Positions 7,076-15,217 are shown, counted from the first letter of the stretch. The stretch: 40,832 nucleotides of DNA from Frankiales bacterium (GCA_016125335.1 WGLY01000037.1:1-40832), one strand, 5' to 3'. Numbers and translations: made by a program. Notes: generated by a model not told the origin, from the sequence alone.

Positions 7076-8473
7076 TCAGTGCCCGCCGAGGAACGGCGCG
7101 AACAGCTCGGCCCGCCGCGACGGCTTGCCCGTGCGCTCCTCGGCGCCGTCGGCCGAGCCCATGACCCGCAGGCCCAGGTTGACGCCGAGCCAGCGCAGCG
7201 GCTCGGGCTCCCACGCGGGCGAGCGGTGGTTGACCCACGGCAGCCGCGTGATGTCGCTGCGCTCGCCGCGCACGAGGTCGGCGAGGGTGCGCCCGGCGAG
7301 GTTGCTCGAGGCCACGCCGTCGCCGACGTAGCCGCCGGCCCAGCCGATCCCCGTGGTCTCGTCGAGGCCCACGGACGGGAACCAGTCGCGCGGGATGCCC
7401 AGCGGGCCGCCCCACGTGTGGGTCACGGCGTGGCCCTCGACGGCGGGGAACAGGTCGCGCAGCACGCGCCAGAGCTCGGCGAACACCGCCGGCTCGCGGT
7501 CGAACTCGGGCCGGATGCGCGAGCGCAGGTGGTAGGGCGCGCCGCGGCCGCCGAACACCAGGCGGTCGTCGGCGGTGCGCTGCCCGTAGATGATGAGGTG
7601 GCGGTGGTCGGCGAAGGTCTCCCCGTGGCGCAGCCCCACCTCGTCCCAGAACGACGCGGGCAGCGGCTCGGTGGCCAGCACGAGGGAGTACACCGGCGCG
7701 ACGTCGCGGCGCGATCCCGGCAGCTGCGACGACCACGCCTCGGTGGCCCGCACGACGCGCGCGGCCACGACGTCCCCGCGCGTGGTGCGCACCACCCCGG
7801 GCTCGATCGACGTCACCCGGGTGCCCTCGTGGACGACGACGCCGAGCCGCTCCACCGCGAGGGCCAAGCCACGGACGAGCCGGGCCGGGTGGATCGAGGC
7901 GCAGTCGGGCGTGTAGGTGGCGCCCAGGACGTCGGTCGCGCCCAGCCGCGCCCGGGCCGCGTCGGCGTCGAGCAGGTCGAGCCGCTCGGGCCCGAACCCC
8001 CACGAGCGCTGCTCGGCCACCTCGGTGCGGGCCCGCTCGAGCTGCACGGGGGTGCGGGCCAGCACGACGGTGCCGCCCTTGCGGAAGTGGCAGTCGATGC
8101 CCTCGGCCGCGGTCGCGCGGCCCACCTCGTCGACGGTGTCCACCATGGCCCGGTCCAGCGCCACGGCCGCCTCGCGGGACGACGCGGCGGCCACCTTGGC
8201 CAGGCTCGTCGGGAACAGGGCCGAGGCCCAGCCCCCGTTGCGCCCGCTCGCGCCGAACCCCGCGGTCTCCGCCTCGAGCACGACGACCTTCAGCGACGGG
8301 TCGGCCTTCGCCAGGTAGTACGCCGTCCACAGGCCGGTGAACCCCGCGCCCACGATCGCGACGTCGGCGACCATGGGGCCCGGCAATGCCGGCCGCGGCG
8401 GCCCGGCGAGCTCGTCGGGCAGCGAGTCCCACCAGAACGACAGGCCGCGGTAGCCCGCTGCGCGCGCGCTCAC
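7076..8473 (-). CDS. FAD-dependent amine oxidase, DAO family (PuuB-like)
   Basis: 465 residues. A Rossmann FAD-binding motif VGAGFTGLWT lies at 41-50, followed by VVVLEAETAGFGASGRNGG, the second flavin-contact segment typical of the gamma-glutamylputrescine oxidase and glycine oxidase group. The C-terminus carries the usual G-W-A-G-G-Y-V-G-D-G-V FAD-closing motif. The likely reaction is oxidative deamination of a primary or secondary amine, such as putrescine, gamma-glutamylputrescine or an N-methyl amino acid, to an aldehyde and H2O2. The GTG start at 8473 overlaps the stop of the upstream pyridoxamine-oxidase-like gene (GTGA), so translation is probably coupled. Its place next to an omega-aminotransferase and a semialdehyde dehydrogenase supports polyamine breakdown; the exact substrate is open. 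Confidence 0.8.
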   Translation of the reverse strand: MSARAAGYRGLSFWWDSLPDELAGPPRPALPGPMVADVAIVGAGFTGLWTAYYLAKADPSLKVVVLEAETAGFGASGRNGGWASALFPTSLAKVAAASSREAAVALDRAMVDTVDEVGRATAAEGIDCHFRKGGTVVLARTPVQLERARTEVAEQRSWGFGPERLDLLDADAARARLGATDVLGATYTPDCASIHPARLVRGLALAVERLGVVVHEGTRVTSIEPGVVRTTRGDVVAARVVRATEAWSSQLPGSRRDVAPVYSLVLATEPLPASFWDEVGLRHGETFADHRHLIIYGQRTADDRLVFGGRGAPYHLRSRIRPEFDREPAVFAELWRVLRDLFPAVEGHAVTHTWGGPLGIPRDWFPSVGLDETTGIGWAGGYVGDGVASSNLAGRTLADLVRGERSDITRLPWVNHRSPAWEPEPLRWLGVNLGLRVMGSADGAEERTGKPSRRAELFAPFLGGH

Positions 8474-9129
8474 CGCCGCCACTCCCGCACGTAGGCGGGC
8501 ACCGGGAACGCCGCGCCGCGCTCGTCGGGCTCGGGCTCCCCGAACACCTCGCGCAGCGGGACGACGCCGGCCCACACCGGCCGGTCGACGTCCTCCTCGG
8601 CGTCGTCCGGCGGCCCGGCGCTCACCTTCACGCTGGCCTCGTCGAGCGGAAGGGCGAGCACCAGCGTGGCCACCCGCTCCTTGCGCGACGGCGGCCGGAT
8701 GTCGTCCCAGCGGCCCGGCAGGAGGTGGTCGGAGATGAGGCGCAGTGCCGCGTCCTTCTCGGCGTCCTCCAGCACCGTGGCGGTGCCGAGCACCATGGCG
8801 CCGCGGTAGTGCATGGAGCTCTCGAACGCCGACCTCGCGAGCACCAGGCCGTCGAGCAGCGTGACCGTGAGGCACGTGGGCGCGCCCTCGGCCAGGGAGC
8901 GGAACAGCCGGGATCCCGTGCTGCCGTGGAAGAGCACGCGCTCGCCGTCGCGGGCGTAGGCCACCGGCACCACGAACGGCTGGCCGTCGTCGACGACGGC
9001 GACGTGCGCGACCAGGCCGGCGTCGAGCACGTCGTGCAGCGCCTGCCGGTCGGTGCGGGCCTTCTCCGGCAGCCGGCGTACGCGCGTGCGCTCGCTCGAC
9101 CCGAGCGGCGGCGGCGTGGGGGTGCTCAT
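8470..9129 (-). CDS. Pyridoxamine 5'-phosphate oxidase family protein (NimA-like flavin split barrel)
   Basis: 219 residues. The order of conserved parts fits the flavin-binding split barrel: DAGLVAHVAVVDDGQPFVVPVAY near 36-58, FHGSTGSRLFR near 67-77 and a central H-Y-R-G-A-M-V-L-G strand. This matches the group annotated as pyridoxamine oxidase-related or nitroimidazole-resistance-like rather than true PdxH. It probably binds FMN or a deazaflavin/heme-type cofactor and may supply or recycle flavin redox equivalents. A 4-bp overlap with the FAD oxidase gene shows they are made together. A hairpin at 9181-9217 separates it from the aminotransferase upstream, so this pair may be read through at lower level or from its own promoter. 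Confidence 0.8.
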   Translation of the reverse strand: MSTPTPPPLGSSERTRVRRLPEKARTDRQALHDVLDAGLVAHVAVVDDGQPFVVPVAYARDGERVLFHGSTGSRLFRSLAEGAPTCLTVTLLDGLVLARSAFESSMHYRGAMVLGTATVLEDAEKDAALRLISDHLLPGRWDDIRPPSRKERVATLVLALPLDEASVKVSAGPPDDAEEDVDRPVWAGVVPLREVFGEPEPDERGAAFPVPAYVREWRR

Positions 9130-9180
9130 GGCGTGGTCCCTCGGGTCGTGGCGTGGGCCTGCGGGTGGTGCGGTGTGCGA

Positions 9181-9217
9181 GAAGGGGCCCGCCGTCCTGG
9201 CGGACGCGGACCCCTTC
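9181..9217 (-). terminator. Strong hairpin after the aminotransferase gene
   Basis: GAAGGGG (9181-9187) pairs with CCCCTTC (9211-9217). Inside, CCGC pairs with GCGG, and GTCC with GGAC around a TGGC loop, with one internal mismatch and one bulge. It starts about 10 nt past the aminotransferase stop codon, and the stem begins with A/T-containing ends. This suggests termination or attenuation between the Lrp-aminotransferase pair and the oxidase pair. Confidence 0.65.
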
Positions 9218-9226
9218 CGGCGGGTG

Positions 9227-10624
9227 CTAGAGGATCCGCATGCCCTCGGTGAGCACCGAGCGCAGGATCTGCTCGATCTCGTCGAACTGCGGCTGCTCGA
9301 GGATCAGCGGCGGCGCGAGCTGGATCACCGGGTCGCCGCGGTCGTCGGCGCGGCAGTACAGCCCGGCGTCGAAGAGCGCCTTGGACAGGAACCCGCGCAG
9401 CAGCCGCTCGGACTCCTCCTCGTCGAAGGTCTCCTTGGTCGCCTTGTCCTTCACCAGCTCGATGCCGTAGAAGTACCCGGCCCCGCGGACGTCGCCGACG
9501 ATGTCGAGGTCGAGCAGGCGCTCGAGGGTGGCGCGGAAGGCGTCCTCGTTGTCGCGCACGTGCTGGTTGAGGCCGTCGCGCTCGAACAGGTCGAGGTTGG
9601 CCAGCGCCACCGCTGCGGACACCGGGTGGCCGCCGAAGGTGTAGCCGTGCGGGAAGTAGGTCGTCCCGTGCCGGAACGGCTCGAACAGCCGGTCGCTGAC
9701 GATCATCGCGCCGATGGGCGCGTAGCCGGAGGTCATGCCCTTGGCCGTCGTGATGATGTCCGGCGTGACGCCGAAGCGCGACATGGCGAACATCTCGCCG
9801 ATGCGGCCGAAGGCGCAGATGGTCTCGTCCGCCACGAGCAGCACGTCGTAGCGGTCGCAGATCTCGCGGACGCGCTCGAGGTAGCCGGGCGGCGGCGGGA
9901 AGCAGCCGCCGGAGTTCTGCACGGGCTCGAGGAAGACGGCGGCGACGGTCTCCGGGCCCTCGAACTCGATCGCCTCGGCGATGCGGTCGGCGGCCCAGCG
10001 GCCGAAGGCCTCGATGTCGTCGGCGTGCTGCTCGGCGCGGTAGAAGTTCGTGTTGGGCACGCGGAAGGCGCCGGGCACCAGGGGCTCGAAGTACTTCTTG
10101 GCGTCCGGGATGCCGGTGATCGACAGGGCGCCCTGCGGCGTGCCGTGGTAGGCCACGGAACGGCTGATCACCTTGTGCTTCATGGGCTTGCCGGTGAGCT
10201 TGAAGTACTGCTTGGCCAGCTTCCAGGCGGACTCGACCGCCTCGCCGCCGCCGGTGGTGAAGAACACGCGGTTGAGGTCGCCGGGGGTGTAGTGCGTGAG
10301 CCGCTCGGCGAGCTCGATCGCCTTCGGGTGCGCGTAGGACCACAGCGGGAAGAAGGCGAGCTCCTGCATCTGCTTGGCCGCGGCCTCGGCCAGCTCGGCG
10401 CGGCCGTGGCCGGCCTGCACGGTGAACAGGCCGGCGAGGCCGTCGAGGTAGCGGCGGCCCTGGTCGTCCCACACGTAGGCGCCCTCGCCGCGCACGATCA
10501 CGGGGACGTGGCCGCCGTTCTCGTAGACGGAGTGCCGCGTGAAGTGCATCCAGAGGTGGTCGCGCGCCCGGTCTGCCAGGGCGTCGGCGCCGGACTCGGT
10601 GACGTACTGCGGTGTGCTGGTCAT
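9227..10624 (-). CDS. Class III omega-aminotransferase (putrescine / omega-amino acid:pyruvate type)
   Basis: 465 residues, PLP fold type I, class III. Visible are the substrate-side N-terminus with Y-V-W-D-D-x-G-R-R-Y-L-D, the phosphate-cup segment TTGGGEAVESAWKLAK (about 123-138), Asp266 in VADETICAFGR contacting the pyridine nitrogen, and Lys295 in TTAKGMTSGY as the Schiff-base lysine. The pattern YHGTPQGALSITG is that of the omega-amino acid or putrescine:pyruvate group and not of acetylornithine or GABA enzymes. It would move the terminal amino group of putrescine, cadaverine, GABA or beta-alanine to pyruvate. Its ATG overlaps the stop of the upstream Lrp gene (ATGA). The divergent Sad-type dehydrogenase could oxidise the aldehyde formed. 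Confidence 0.85.
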   Translation of the reverse strand: MTSTPQYVTESGADALADRARDHLWMHFTRHSVYENGGHVPVIVRGEGAYVWDDQGRRYLDGLAGLFTVQAGHGRAELAEAAAKQMQELAFFPLWSYAHPKAIELAERLTHYTPGDLNRVFFTTGGGEAVESAWKLAKQYFKLTGKPMKHKVISRSVAYHGTPQGALSITGIPDAKKYFEPLVPGAFRVPNTNFYRAEQHADDIEAFGRWAADRIAEAIEFEGPETVAAVFLEPVQNSGGCFPPPPGYLERVREICDRYDVLLVADETICAFGRIGEMFAMSRFGVTPDIITTAKGMTSGYAPIGAMIVSDRLFEPFRHGTTYFPHGYTFGGHPVSAAVALANLDLFERDGLNQHVRDNEDAFRATLERLLDLDIVGDVRGAGYFYGIELVKDKATKETFDEEESERLLRGFLSKALFDAGLYCRADDRGDPVIQLAPPLILEQPQFDEIEQILRSVLTEGMRIL

Positions 10625-11103
10625 CTGGTACCCCAGGTGTAGATCTGCTTGCGGAGCTTCAGGTAGACGAAGGTCTCCGTGTGGCGCACGCCGGGGATGG
10701 CCCGGATGCGGCGGTTGACCACCTCGAGGAGGTGGTCGTCGTCCTCGCACACGACTTCGGCGAGGATGTCGTGCCCGCCCGCGGTGATGACGAGGTAGTC
10801 CACCTCGGTCATCGCCGCCATGGCGTCGGCGACGGCCTCGACGTCGCCCTCGACCCGGACGCCGATCATCGCCGCGCGGGGGAACCCGACCTGCAACGGG
10901 TCGGTGACGGCCACGATCTGCATGACGCCGGACTCGATGAGCCGCTGGACGCGCTGGCGCACCGCCGCCTCGGACAGGCCCACGGCCTTGCCGATGGCGG
11001 CATAGGGTCGTCGACCGTCCTCCTGGAGCTGGTCGATGATCGCCTTGCTCACGTCGTCGAGGCCGACATGAGCCATCCGTTCGCGGGTCACCACGCCCAG
11101 CAT
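10621..11103 (-). CDS. Lrp/AsnC family transcriptional regulator
   Basis: 160 residues. The N-terminal HTH (about 15-65) includes L-D-x-V-S-K-A-I-I-D-Q-L-Q-E-D-G-R-R-P-Y-A and LSEAAVRQRVQRL. A C-terminal RAM/ligand domain (about 75-150) contains the G-x-H-D-I-L-A-E-V core. The start may be ATG 11103 or ATG 11076; the HTH is intact with either, and GATGAT lies 5 nt before 11103, which would allow a leaderless start. It is translationally coupled to the aminotransferase and divergent from the dehydrogenase at 11302, the usual layout for a local Lrp that controls its partner enzymes. The effector is probably an amino acid or the omega-amino substrate; this is inference. Confidence 0.88.
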   Translation of the reverse strand: MLGVVTRERMAHVGLDDVSKAIIDQLQEDGRRPYAAIGKAVGLSEAAVRQRVQRLIESGVMQIVAVTDPLQVGFPRAAMIGVRVEGDVEAVADAMAAMTEVDYLVITAGGHDILAEVVCEDDDHLLEVVNRRIRAIPGVRHTETFVYLKLRKQIYTWGTR

Positions 11104-11184
11104 CGTGAATCATCCGGACACCTGCTGGCAAGTGATTCCGTGGTGAACGTGTCGTTTCGTTGCGGATTCTGTCGTGCCGGGTGC

Positions 11185-11221
11185 TTCGGTCTATCGATAA
11201 CCGAACCTCGGGGGCTAAGGT
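11185..11221. promoter_or_regulatory. Divergent control region with an inverted repeat and a -10
   Basis: In the 198-bp gap between the Lrp and dehydrogenase genes, TTCGGT (11185-11190) and ACCGAA (11200-11205) form an inverted repeat around a TATCGATA-containing core. TAAGGT (11216-11221) follows and could be the -10 for the dehydrogenase gene, with an 80-nt leader. An Lrp octamer binding near here would fit, but the site is a single imperfect palindrome. Confidence 0.4.
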
Positions 11222-11301
11222 GAGGGAGCGTGCCAGCCCGCTGCGCGGACCCGCCGGGCGAGCACCACCCCGTGGCACTCGACATCGAGAGGAACACCCC
11301 C

Positions 11302-12669
11302 ATGGCCGACTACGCCGTCGTGAACCCCGCGACCGGCTCCGTGCTCAAGGAGTACCCGACGATCGGCGACGCCGATCTCGACAGCGCCGTGGCCCGGGCG
11401 CACGCCGCCCGTGGCCCGTGGGGCCGCGACACCACCGTCGCCGAGCGCGCCGCCCTGATCCGGCGGGTGGGCCAGCTGCACGAGGAGCGCAAGCAGGAGC
11501 TCGGCGAGATCATCTCCCGCGAGATGGGCAAGCCCGTCGCGCAGGGCGTGGGCGAGGTCGAGTTCAGCGCGGCGATCTACGAGTACTACGCCGACAACGC
11601 CGAGAAGTTCCTGGCCGACGAGCCGATCGAGCTGCTCGCGGGCGAGGGCACCGCGGTCATCCGCCGCAGCCCCGTGGGCGTCCTGCTCGGGATCATGCCG
11701 TGGAACTTCCCCTACTACCAGGTCGCCCGCTTCGCCGGCCCGAACCTGATCATCGGCAACACCGTGCTGCTCAAGCACGCGCCGCAGTGCCCGGAGTCGG
11801 CGGCGGCGATCGAGCAGATCTTCCGCGACGCCGGCGTGCACGCCGACGCCTACATCAACATCTACGCGACCAACGACCAGGTCTCGAACCTCATCGCCGA
11901 CCCGCGCGTCCAGGGCATCTCGCTCACGGGCTCCGGCCGTGCCGGCGCCGCCGTCGCCGAGCAGGCCGGCCGCCACCTCAAGAAGGTCGTGCTCGAGCTC
12001 GGCGGCAGCGACCCGTTCCTCGTGCTGGCCACCGACGACATGGACTCCGTCGTCGAGGCCGCGGTCACCGCGCGCATGGACAACGCCGGGCAGGCCTGCA
12101 ACGCCGGCAAGCGCTTCATCGTGGTCGACGGCCTCTACGACGAGTTCGTCGCCAAGTTCACCGCCGCGGTGACGGGCATGCAGTACGGCGACCCGTCCGC
12201 CGAGGACACGGCCTACGGCCCGCTGTCCTCCGCCCTCGCGGCCGACCGGCTCGAGCAGCAGGTCGCGCAGGCGGTCGCCGACGGCGCCGAGCTCGTGGGC
12301 GGCGAGCGCGAGGGCAACTTCGTGCGCGGCGGCGTCCTCACCCAGGTGCAGCCCGGCAACTCCGCCTACGGGCAGGAGCTGTTCGGCCCGATCGCGCAGG
12401 TCTACAAGGCCGCCGACGAGGCGGACGCCATCCGCATCGCGAACGACACCGAGTACGGCCTGGGCAGCTACGTGTTCACCAACGACGCCGAGCAGGCGAC
12501 CCGCGTGGCCGACCAGATCGAGGCCGGCATGGTGTTCGTCAACTGCGTCGCGGCCGACGGCGTCGAGCTGCCCTTCGGCGGCGTGAAGGCCTCCGGCTTC
12601 GGCCGCGAGCTCGGCCGCTACGGCATGGAGGAGTTCGTCAACAAGAAGCTCATCCGGATCAACGCCTGA
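11302..12669 (+). CDS. NAD-dependent succinate-semialdehyde dehydrogenase, Sad/GabD2 type
   Basis: 455 residues, shorter than the 480-500 of most aldehyde dehydrogenases and matching the E. coli Sad (YneI) branch. The diagnostic segment VLELGGSDPF holds the general base Glu232, and NAGQACNAGKRF holds the catalytic Cys266. IMPWNFPYYQ and LLKHAPQCPES are also typical of that branch. It should oxidise succinate semialdehyde, and perhaps glutarate semialdehyde or aminobutyraldehyde, with NAD. GAGAGGA (11286-11292) is the ribosome binding site, 9 nt before the ATG. It is divergent from the Lrp-aminotransferase genes and is followed by a strong terminator, so it forms its own unit. Confidence 0.87.
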   Translation: MADYAVVNPATGSVLKEYPTIGDADLDSAVARAHAARGPWGRDTTVAERAALIRRVGQLHEERKQELGEIISREMGKPVAQGVGEVEFSAAIYEYYADNAEKFLADEPIELLAGEGTAVIRRSPVGVLLGIMPWNFPYYQVARFAGPNLIIGNTVLLKHAPQCPESAAAIEQIFRDAGVHADAYINIYATNDQVSNLIADPRVQGISLTGSGRAGAAVAEQAGRHLKKVVLELGGSDPFLVLATDDMDSVVEAAVTARMDNAGQACNAGKRFIVVDGLYDEFVAKFTAAVTGMQYGDPSAEDTAYGPLSSALAADRLEQQVAQAVADGAELVGGEREGNFVRGGVLTQVQPGNSAYGQELFGPIAQVYKAADEADAIRIANDTEYGLGSYVFTNDAEQATRVADQIEAGMVFVNCVAADGVELPFGGVKASGFGRELGRYGMEEFVNKKLIRINA

Positions 12670-12710
12670 GCGACCCGGCCGGCACGGCTGCCGGCCCCGA
12701 CCCGACGCGA

Positions 12711-12744
12711 CGCGGGCCAGCACCCTTCCCGGTGCCGGCCCGCG
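12711..12744. terminator. Bidirectional intrinsic terminator
   Basis: A 14-bp stem (12711-12724 with 12731-12744) closes on the loop CTTCCC with a single mismatch. The mismatch is A/C in the plus-strand transcript and a tolerated U/G pair in the minus-strand one. It lies between the convergent dehydrogenase and rskA genes. Confidence 0.75.
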
Positions 12745-12759
12745 TGCGTGTGCAGGGGG

Positions 12760-13581
12760 TCAGACGCTCACGGAGTAGACCGGCTGCGTCGTCGGCTGCG
12801 GCGAGCCGCCGTCCGGCTCGACCGTGACCCCCACGGCGCCGGCCGACCCGAGGTCGCCCGCGAGCAGGGTCGCGGTGTGCTCGCCCGCGGGCACGAAGCC
12901 GGCGGGCGACGCGGCACCGGAGTCGGTGATGAACCAGATCTGGTAGGTGCGCCCCGCGGGTGCCGGCGGCAGGCCGTCGGTGACCAGCACGGCGCGGCCC
13001 TGCGAGGCCGAGGACACCACTGCGGCTCGGCCGCCCGTGGCCACCGGTGCGCTCACGGTCGTGGCGTCCGGGGCGGTGAGCACCGCGGTCACGTCGGCGG
13101 CGGCCGCCGTCACCGAGCCCAGCTGGCGGTCGAGGCTCACCGCGCGCCAGGTGGCGCCCACGGACAGGACCGCGAGCAGCGCGGCCGCGACCTGGAGCCA
13201 CCGGCCGGGGCGCCGCTGCGCGCGGCGCAGGGGGACGGGCGCGTCGCCCGGCCCGGCGTCGTCGGCCGGCTCGGCCGGGCTGCCGGCCTCGCGAGGACCC
13301 TCGACGGCGGTCGTGTCCTCGGGAGCACCGGCCTCCACCACGGGCGGCAGCGGCCGCACGTCGCGGATCCCGCTGAGCACCGCGGCCCGCAGGCTGTCGG
13401 GCGGCGCGGTGGCCGCGTCCTGGGCGAGCGCCGCGGTGGCGGCGCGGAACGAGGAGACCTCGTCGCGGCAGGACGCGCACGAGCGCAGGTGGTCCTCGAA
13501 CGCGGCGCGCTCGTCAGGGTCGAGCGCGTCGAGCGCGTAGGCGCCGGACAGCGCGTGGATGTCCGGGGAGTCGCCGGTCAT
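12760..13581 (-). CDS. rskA: RskA-like anti-sigma-K factor
   Basis: 273 residues. The N-terminal zinc-type anti-sigma domain begins with ALSGAYALDALDPDERAAFEDHL and has His31, Cys35 and Cys38 (H-x3-C-x2-C). An acidic and Pro-rich linker (about 78-115), one membrane helix at about 128-146 and a C-terminal extracytoplasmic RskA domain (about 150-273) follow, with the Y-Q-I-W-F-I and P-A-G-E-H-T strands usual for that domain. It should hold SigK at the membrane until regulated proteolysis frees it. The ATG overlaps the sigK stop by 4 bp (ATGA). The signal sensed is unknown; in mycobacteria RskA is linked to redox and secreted FAS1 antigens. Confidence 0.9.
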   Translation of the reverse strand: MTGDSPDIHALSGAYALDALDPDERAAFEDHLRSCASCRDEVSSFRAATAALAQDAATAPPDSLRAAVLSGIRDVRPLPPVVEAGAPEDTTAVEGPREAGSPAEPADDAGPGDAPVPLRRAQRRPGRWLQVAAALLAVLSVGATWRAVSLDRQLGSVTAAAADVTAVLTAPDATTVSAPVATGGRAAVVSSASQGRAVLVTDGLPPAPAGRTYQIWFITDSGAASPAGFVPAGEHTATLLAGDLGSAGAVGVTVEPDGGSPQPTTQPVYSVSV

Positions 13582-14183
13582 GCCTCCACCCCCAGGGTGT
13601 CGCGCAGGCGGATCAAGCCGTCGCGCATGCGGGTCTTGACGGTCCCGAGCGGCACGTCGAGCAGCTCGGAGACCTCGCGGTGCGTGTAGCCCCCGTAGTA
13701 GGCGAGGGTCAGCGCCTCGCGCTGCACCTCGGTCAGGGTGGTCAGGGCGCGGCGCACCCGCGCCGCCTCCAGTGTCGTCTCCGCGACGCTCGCGACCACG
13801 TCGTACTCCGGTCCCTCGCCCAGGGCGGCGAACCGGGTGTCGCGCTCGCGCGCCGACTGGGCGGACCGCACCCGGTCGACGGCCCGACGGTGCACGATCG
13901 TGAGCATCCAGGCGAGCGGGCCGCCGCGGGCCGGCTGGTAGCGGGCGGCCTGGCGCCAGATCTCGAGGTAGGCCTCCTGGGCCACCTCCTCGGCCTGCGC
14001 CGGGTCGCGCACCACACGGCGTGCGACGCCGTAGACGCGGGAGCTCGTGCGGTCGTACAGCTCGGCGAAGGCCGCCTCGTCGCCGCGGCTGGAGCGGGTG
14101 AGCAGCGAGGTGAGCAGCGCTGCCTCGTCCTCCCCCGGCGCGGGGCCGGGGGAGGACGAGGCGGGTGTGGGACGCATCGGCAT
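13578..14183 (-). CDS. sigK: ECF RNA polymerase sigma factor SigK
   Basis: 201 residues from the ATG at 14183 (a second ATG is at 14177). Region 2 covers about 35-105, with GDEAAFAELYDRTSSRVYG, the D-P-A-Q-A-E-E-V-A-Q-E-A-Y-L-E-I-W helix and W-M-L-T-I-V-H-R-R-A-V-D. Region 4 covers about 140-195, with the HTH Y-T-H-R-E-V-S-E-L-L-D-V-P-L-G-T-V-K-T-R-M. The coupled anti-sigma gene is of RskA type and the preceding gene encodes a FAS1 lipoprotein, the same association as SigK/RskA with MPT70/MPT83 in mycobacteria, so the SigK assignment is firm. It is probably transcribed from the promoter at 14936-14962, giving positive autoregulation. The gap from the FAS1 stop is only 22 bp. Confidence 0.9.
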   Translation of the reverse strand: MPMRPTPASSSPGPAPGEDEAALLTSLLTRSSRGDEAAFAELYDRTSSRVYGVARRVVRDPAQAEEVAQEAYLEIWRQAARYQPARGGPLAWMLTIVHRRAVDRVRSAQSARERDTRFAALGEGPEYDVVASVAETTLEAARVRRALTTLTEVQREALTLAYYGGYTHREVSELLDVPLGTVKTRMRDGLIRLRDTLGVEA

Positions 14184-14205
14184 CAGCGTGTCAGAGGTCG
14201 GCCGG

Positions 14206-14865
14206 TCACTTCGGCAGCAGCACGCCGTCGATGAGGTACACGGTCGCGTTCGCCGTCTGGACGTTGCCGCACACGACCTTCGCCGAGCCGTTGACGGTGA
14301 AGCTGTCACCCGAGCCCGTGACGTCGAGCGTCGCGCCCTCGAGGGTCTTGTGCATCCCGTCGAGCTGCGACGGCGAGAGGCGGCCGGGGACGACGTGGTA
14401 GGTCAGCACCGTGGTGAGCAGGCCCTTCGGGTCGCCGAGCGCCTTGTCGAGCGTGGCCTTGGGCAGCTTGCCGAAGGCGTCGTTGACCGGGGCGAACACG
14501 GTGATGCCGTCCGCGCTGTTGAGGGAGTCGACCAGGCCGGCCTTCGACACCGCCGAGACGAGCGTCGAGAGCACCGGGTTGTGCGACGCCGCGGTCGCGA
14601 CGGGGTCGACCGCCATGCCGTCGAAGCTTCCGGGGCCGGAGGCCGGCACCGCCGAGCAGGCCGACCCGAACACCGCGTCGGCGGCCGACGGCGCCGCGGA
14701 CGACGTCGCGGGCGCGGGGGAGGACGACGCCGGCATCGGCGTGCTCGCGGCCGGCGTCGAGGCCGTGGTGGTGCTGGCCGACGAGCCGCAGGCGGCGAGG
14801 GTGAGGGGGAAGGCGACGGCGGCGGTGGCGATCGCCGCCCGGCGACGCAGGACGGTGCGGGTCAT
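14206..14865 (-). CDS. FAS1 (fasciclin) domain lipoprotein
   Basis: 219 residues. Arg-rich N-terminus, hydrophobic stretch and the lipobox L-T-L-A-A-C with Cys26 mark a lipoprotein of the outer face of the membrane. A Ser/Thr/Pro/Ala linker (about 28-60) leads to a single FAS1 domain (about 85-219) with the H1 motif ITVFAPVNDAF and H2 motif TYHVVPG. It resembles mycobacterial MPT70/MPT83, whose genes are SigK targets. It is the first gene of the operon with sigK and rskA. GGGAG lies 8 nt before the ATG. FAS1 domains mediate adhesion or protein contacts; here a link to the envelope redox system is likely but not shown. Confidence 0.92.
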   Translation of the reverse strand: MTRTVLRRRAAIATAAVAFPLTLAACGSSASTTTASTPAASTPMPASSSPAPATSSAAPSAADAVFGSACSAVPASGPGSFDGMAVDPVATAASHNPVLSTLVSAVSKAGLVDSLNSADGITVFAPVNDAFGKLPKATLDKALGDPKGLLTTVLTYHVVPGRLSPSQLDGMHKTLEGATLDVTGSGDSFTVNGSAKVVCGNVQTANATVYLIDGVLLPK

Positions 14866-14935
14866 GAGCTGCTCCCTGTGGGGGTCTCGGGGACGCGCTG
14901 GGCGCCCGGTCCGCCCGGGTGGGCGGACACCCCTC

Positions 14936-14962
14936 GTTCGGAGCCGCGGCCGGTCCGGATGG
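14936..14962 (-). promoter_or_regulatory. SigK-type promoter of the FAS1-sigK-rskA operon
   Basis: On the minus strand CCATCC (14962-14957), 15 bases, then CCGAAC (14941-14936). The hexamers are those described for mycobacterial SigK (CCATCC and CCGAAT, there with a spacer of about 17 bp as I recall). The same pair with the same 15-bp spacing stands before the molybdoenzyme gene at 18911-18937. The expected leader to the FAS1 start is about 65 nt. Confidence 0.8.
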
Positions 14963-15001
14963 GTCGGATCGGGCCGGGATCGCCGTGCGGCGCGCGTCGG
15001 C

Positions 15002-15211
15002 TCAGCCGGCGAGCATCTTCTGGACCGCCTGGCGCGACACGCCGAGCTCACGGGCGAGGTCGGCCTGGCTGTGCCCGCGGGCCGTGAGGGTCTCGAGCAG
15101 GCGCCGCCGCTCGGCGTGCAGCCGCTGCGCCTCGGCGTGGTGGCGCAGCGCCTCCGCGCGCACCTCCACCAGCCTGCGCAGCAGCTCGTCGTCGGAGAGT
15201 CGAGGTGTCAT
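15002..15211 (-). CDS. Tiny helix-turn-helix protein (69 residues)
   Basis: Residues 6-45 form one long amphipathic helix rich in Leu, Arg, Glu and His, probably a coiled-coil dimeriser. Residues 47-66 are a plain HTH (SQADLARELGVSRQAVQKML). No effector domain is present, so it is a minimal DNA-binding protein; it could be a self-regulator or an antitoxin-like partner without a visible toxin. It starts at ATG 15211, six bases after a putative -10, and two near-identical palindromes cover its promoter (15218-15256), which argues for autorepression. It stands between the SigK operon and a short operon of an NAD(P)-binding protein and a SnoaL-like protein, all on the same strand. Confidence 0.8.
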   Translation of the reverse strand: MTPRLSDDELLRRLVEVRAEALRHHAEAQRLHAERRRLLETLTARGHSQADLARELGVSRQAVQKMLAG

Positions 15212-15217
15212 GCGCTC

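Noticed and set aside
8470-9129. True pyridoxamine phosphate oxidase (PdxH)
   Set aside because: Only the split-barrel core is shared; the C-terminal PLP-site motifs of PdxH are not seen, so just the family is named.
10621-11103. Lrp plus aminotransferase as the lysine epsilon-aminotransferase (lat/lrpA) pair of mycobacteria
   Set aside because: The pairing is alike, but the aminotransferase motifs match the omega-amino acid/putrescine:pyruvate group rather than Lat.
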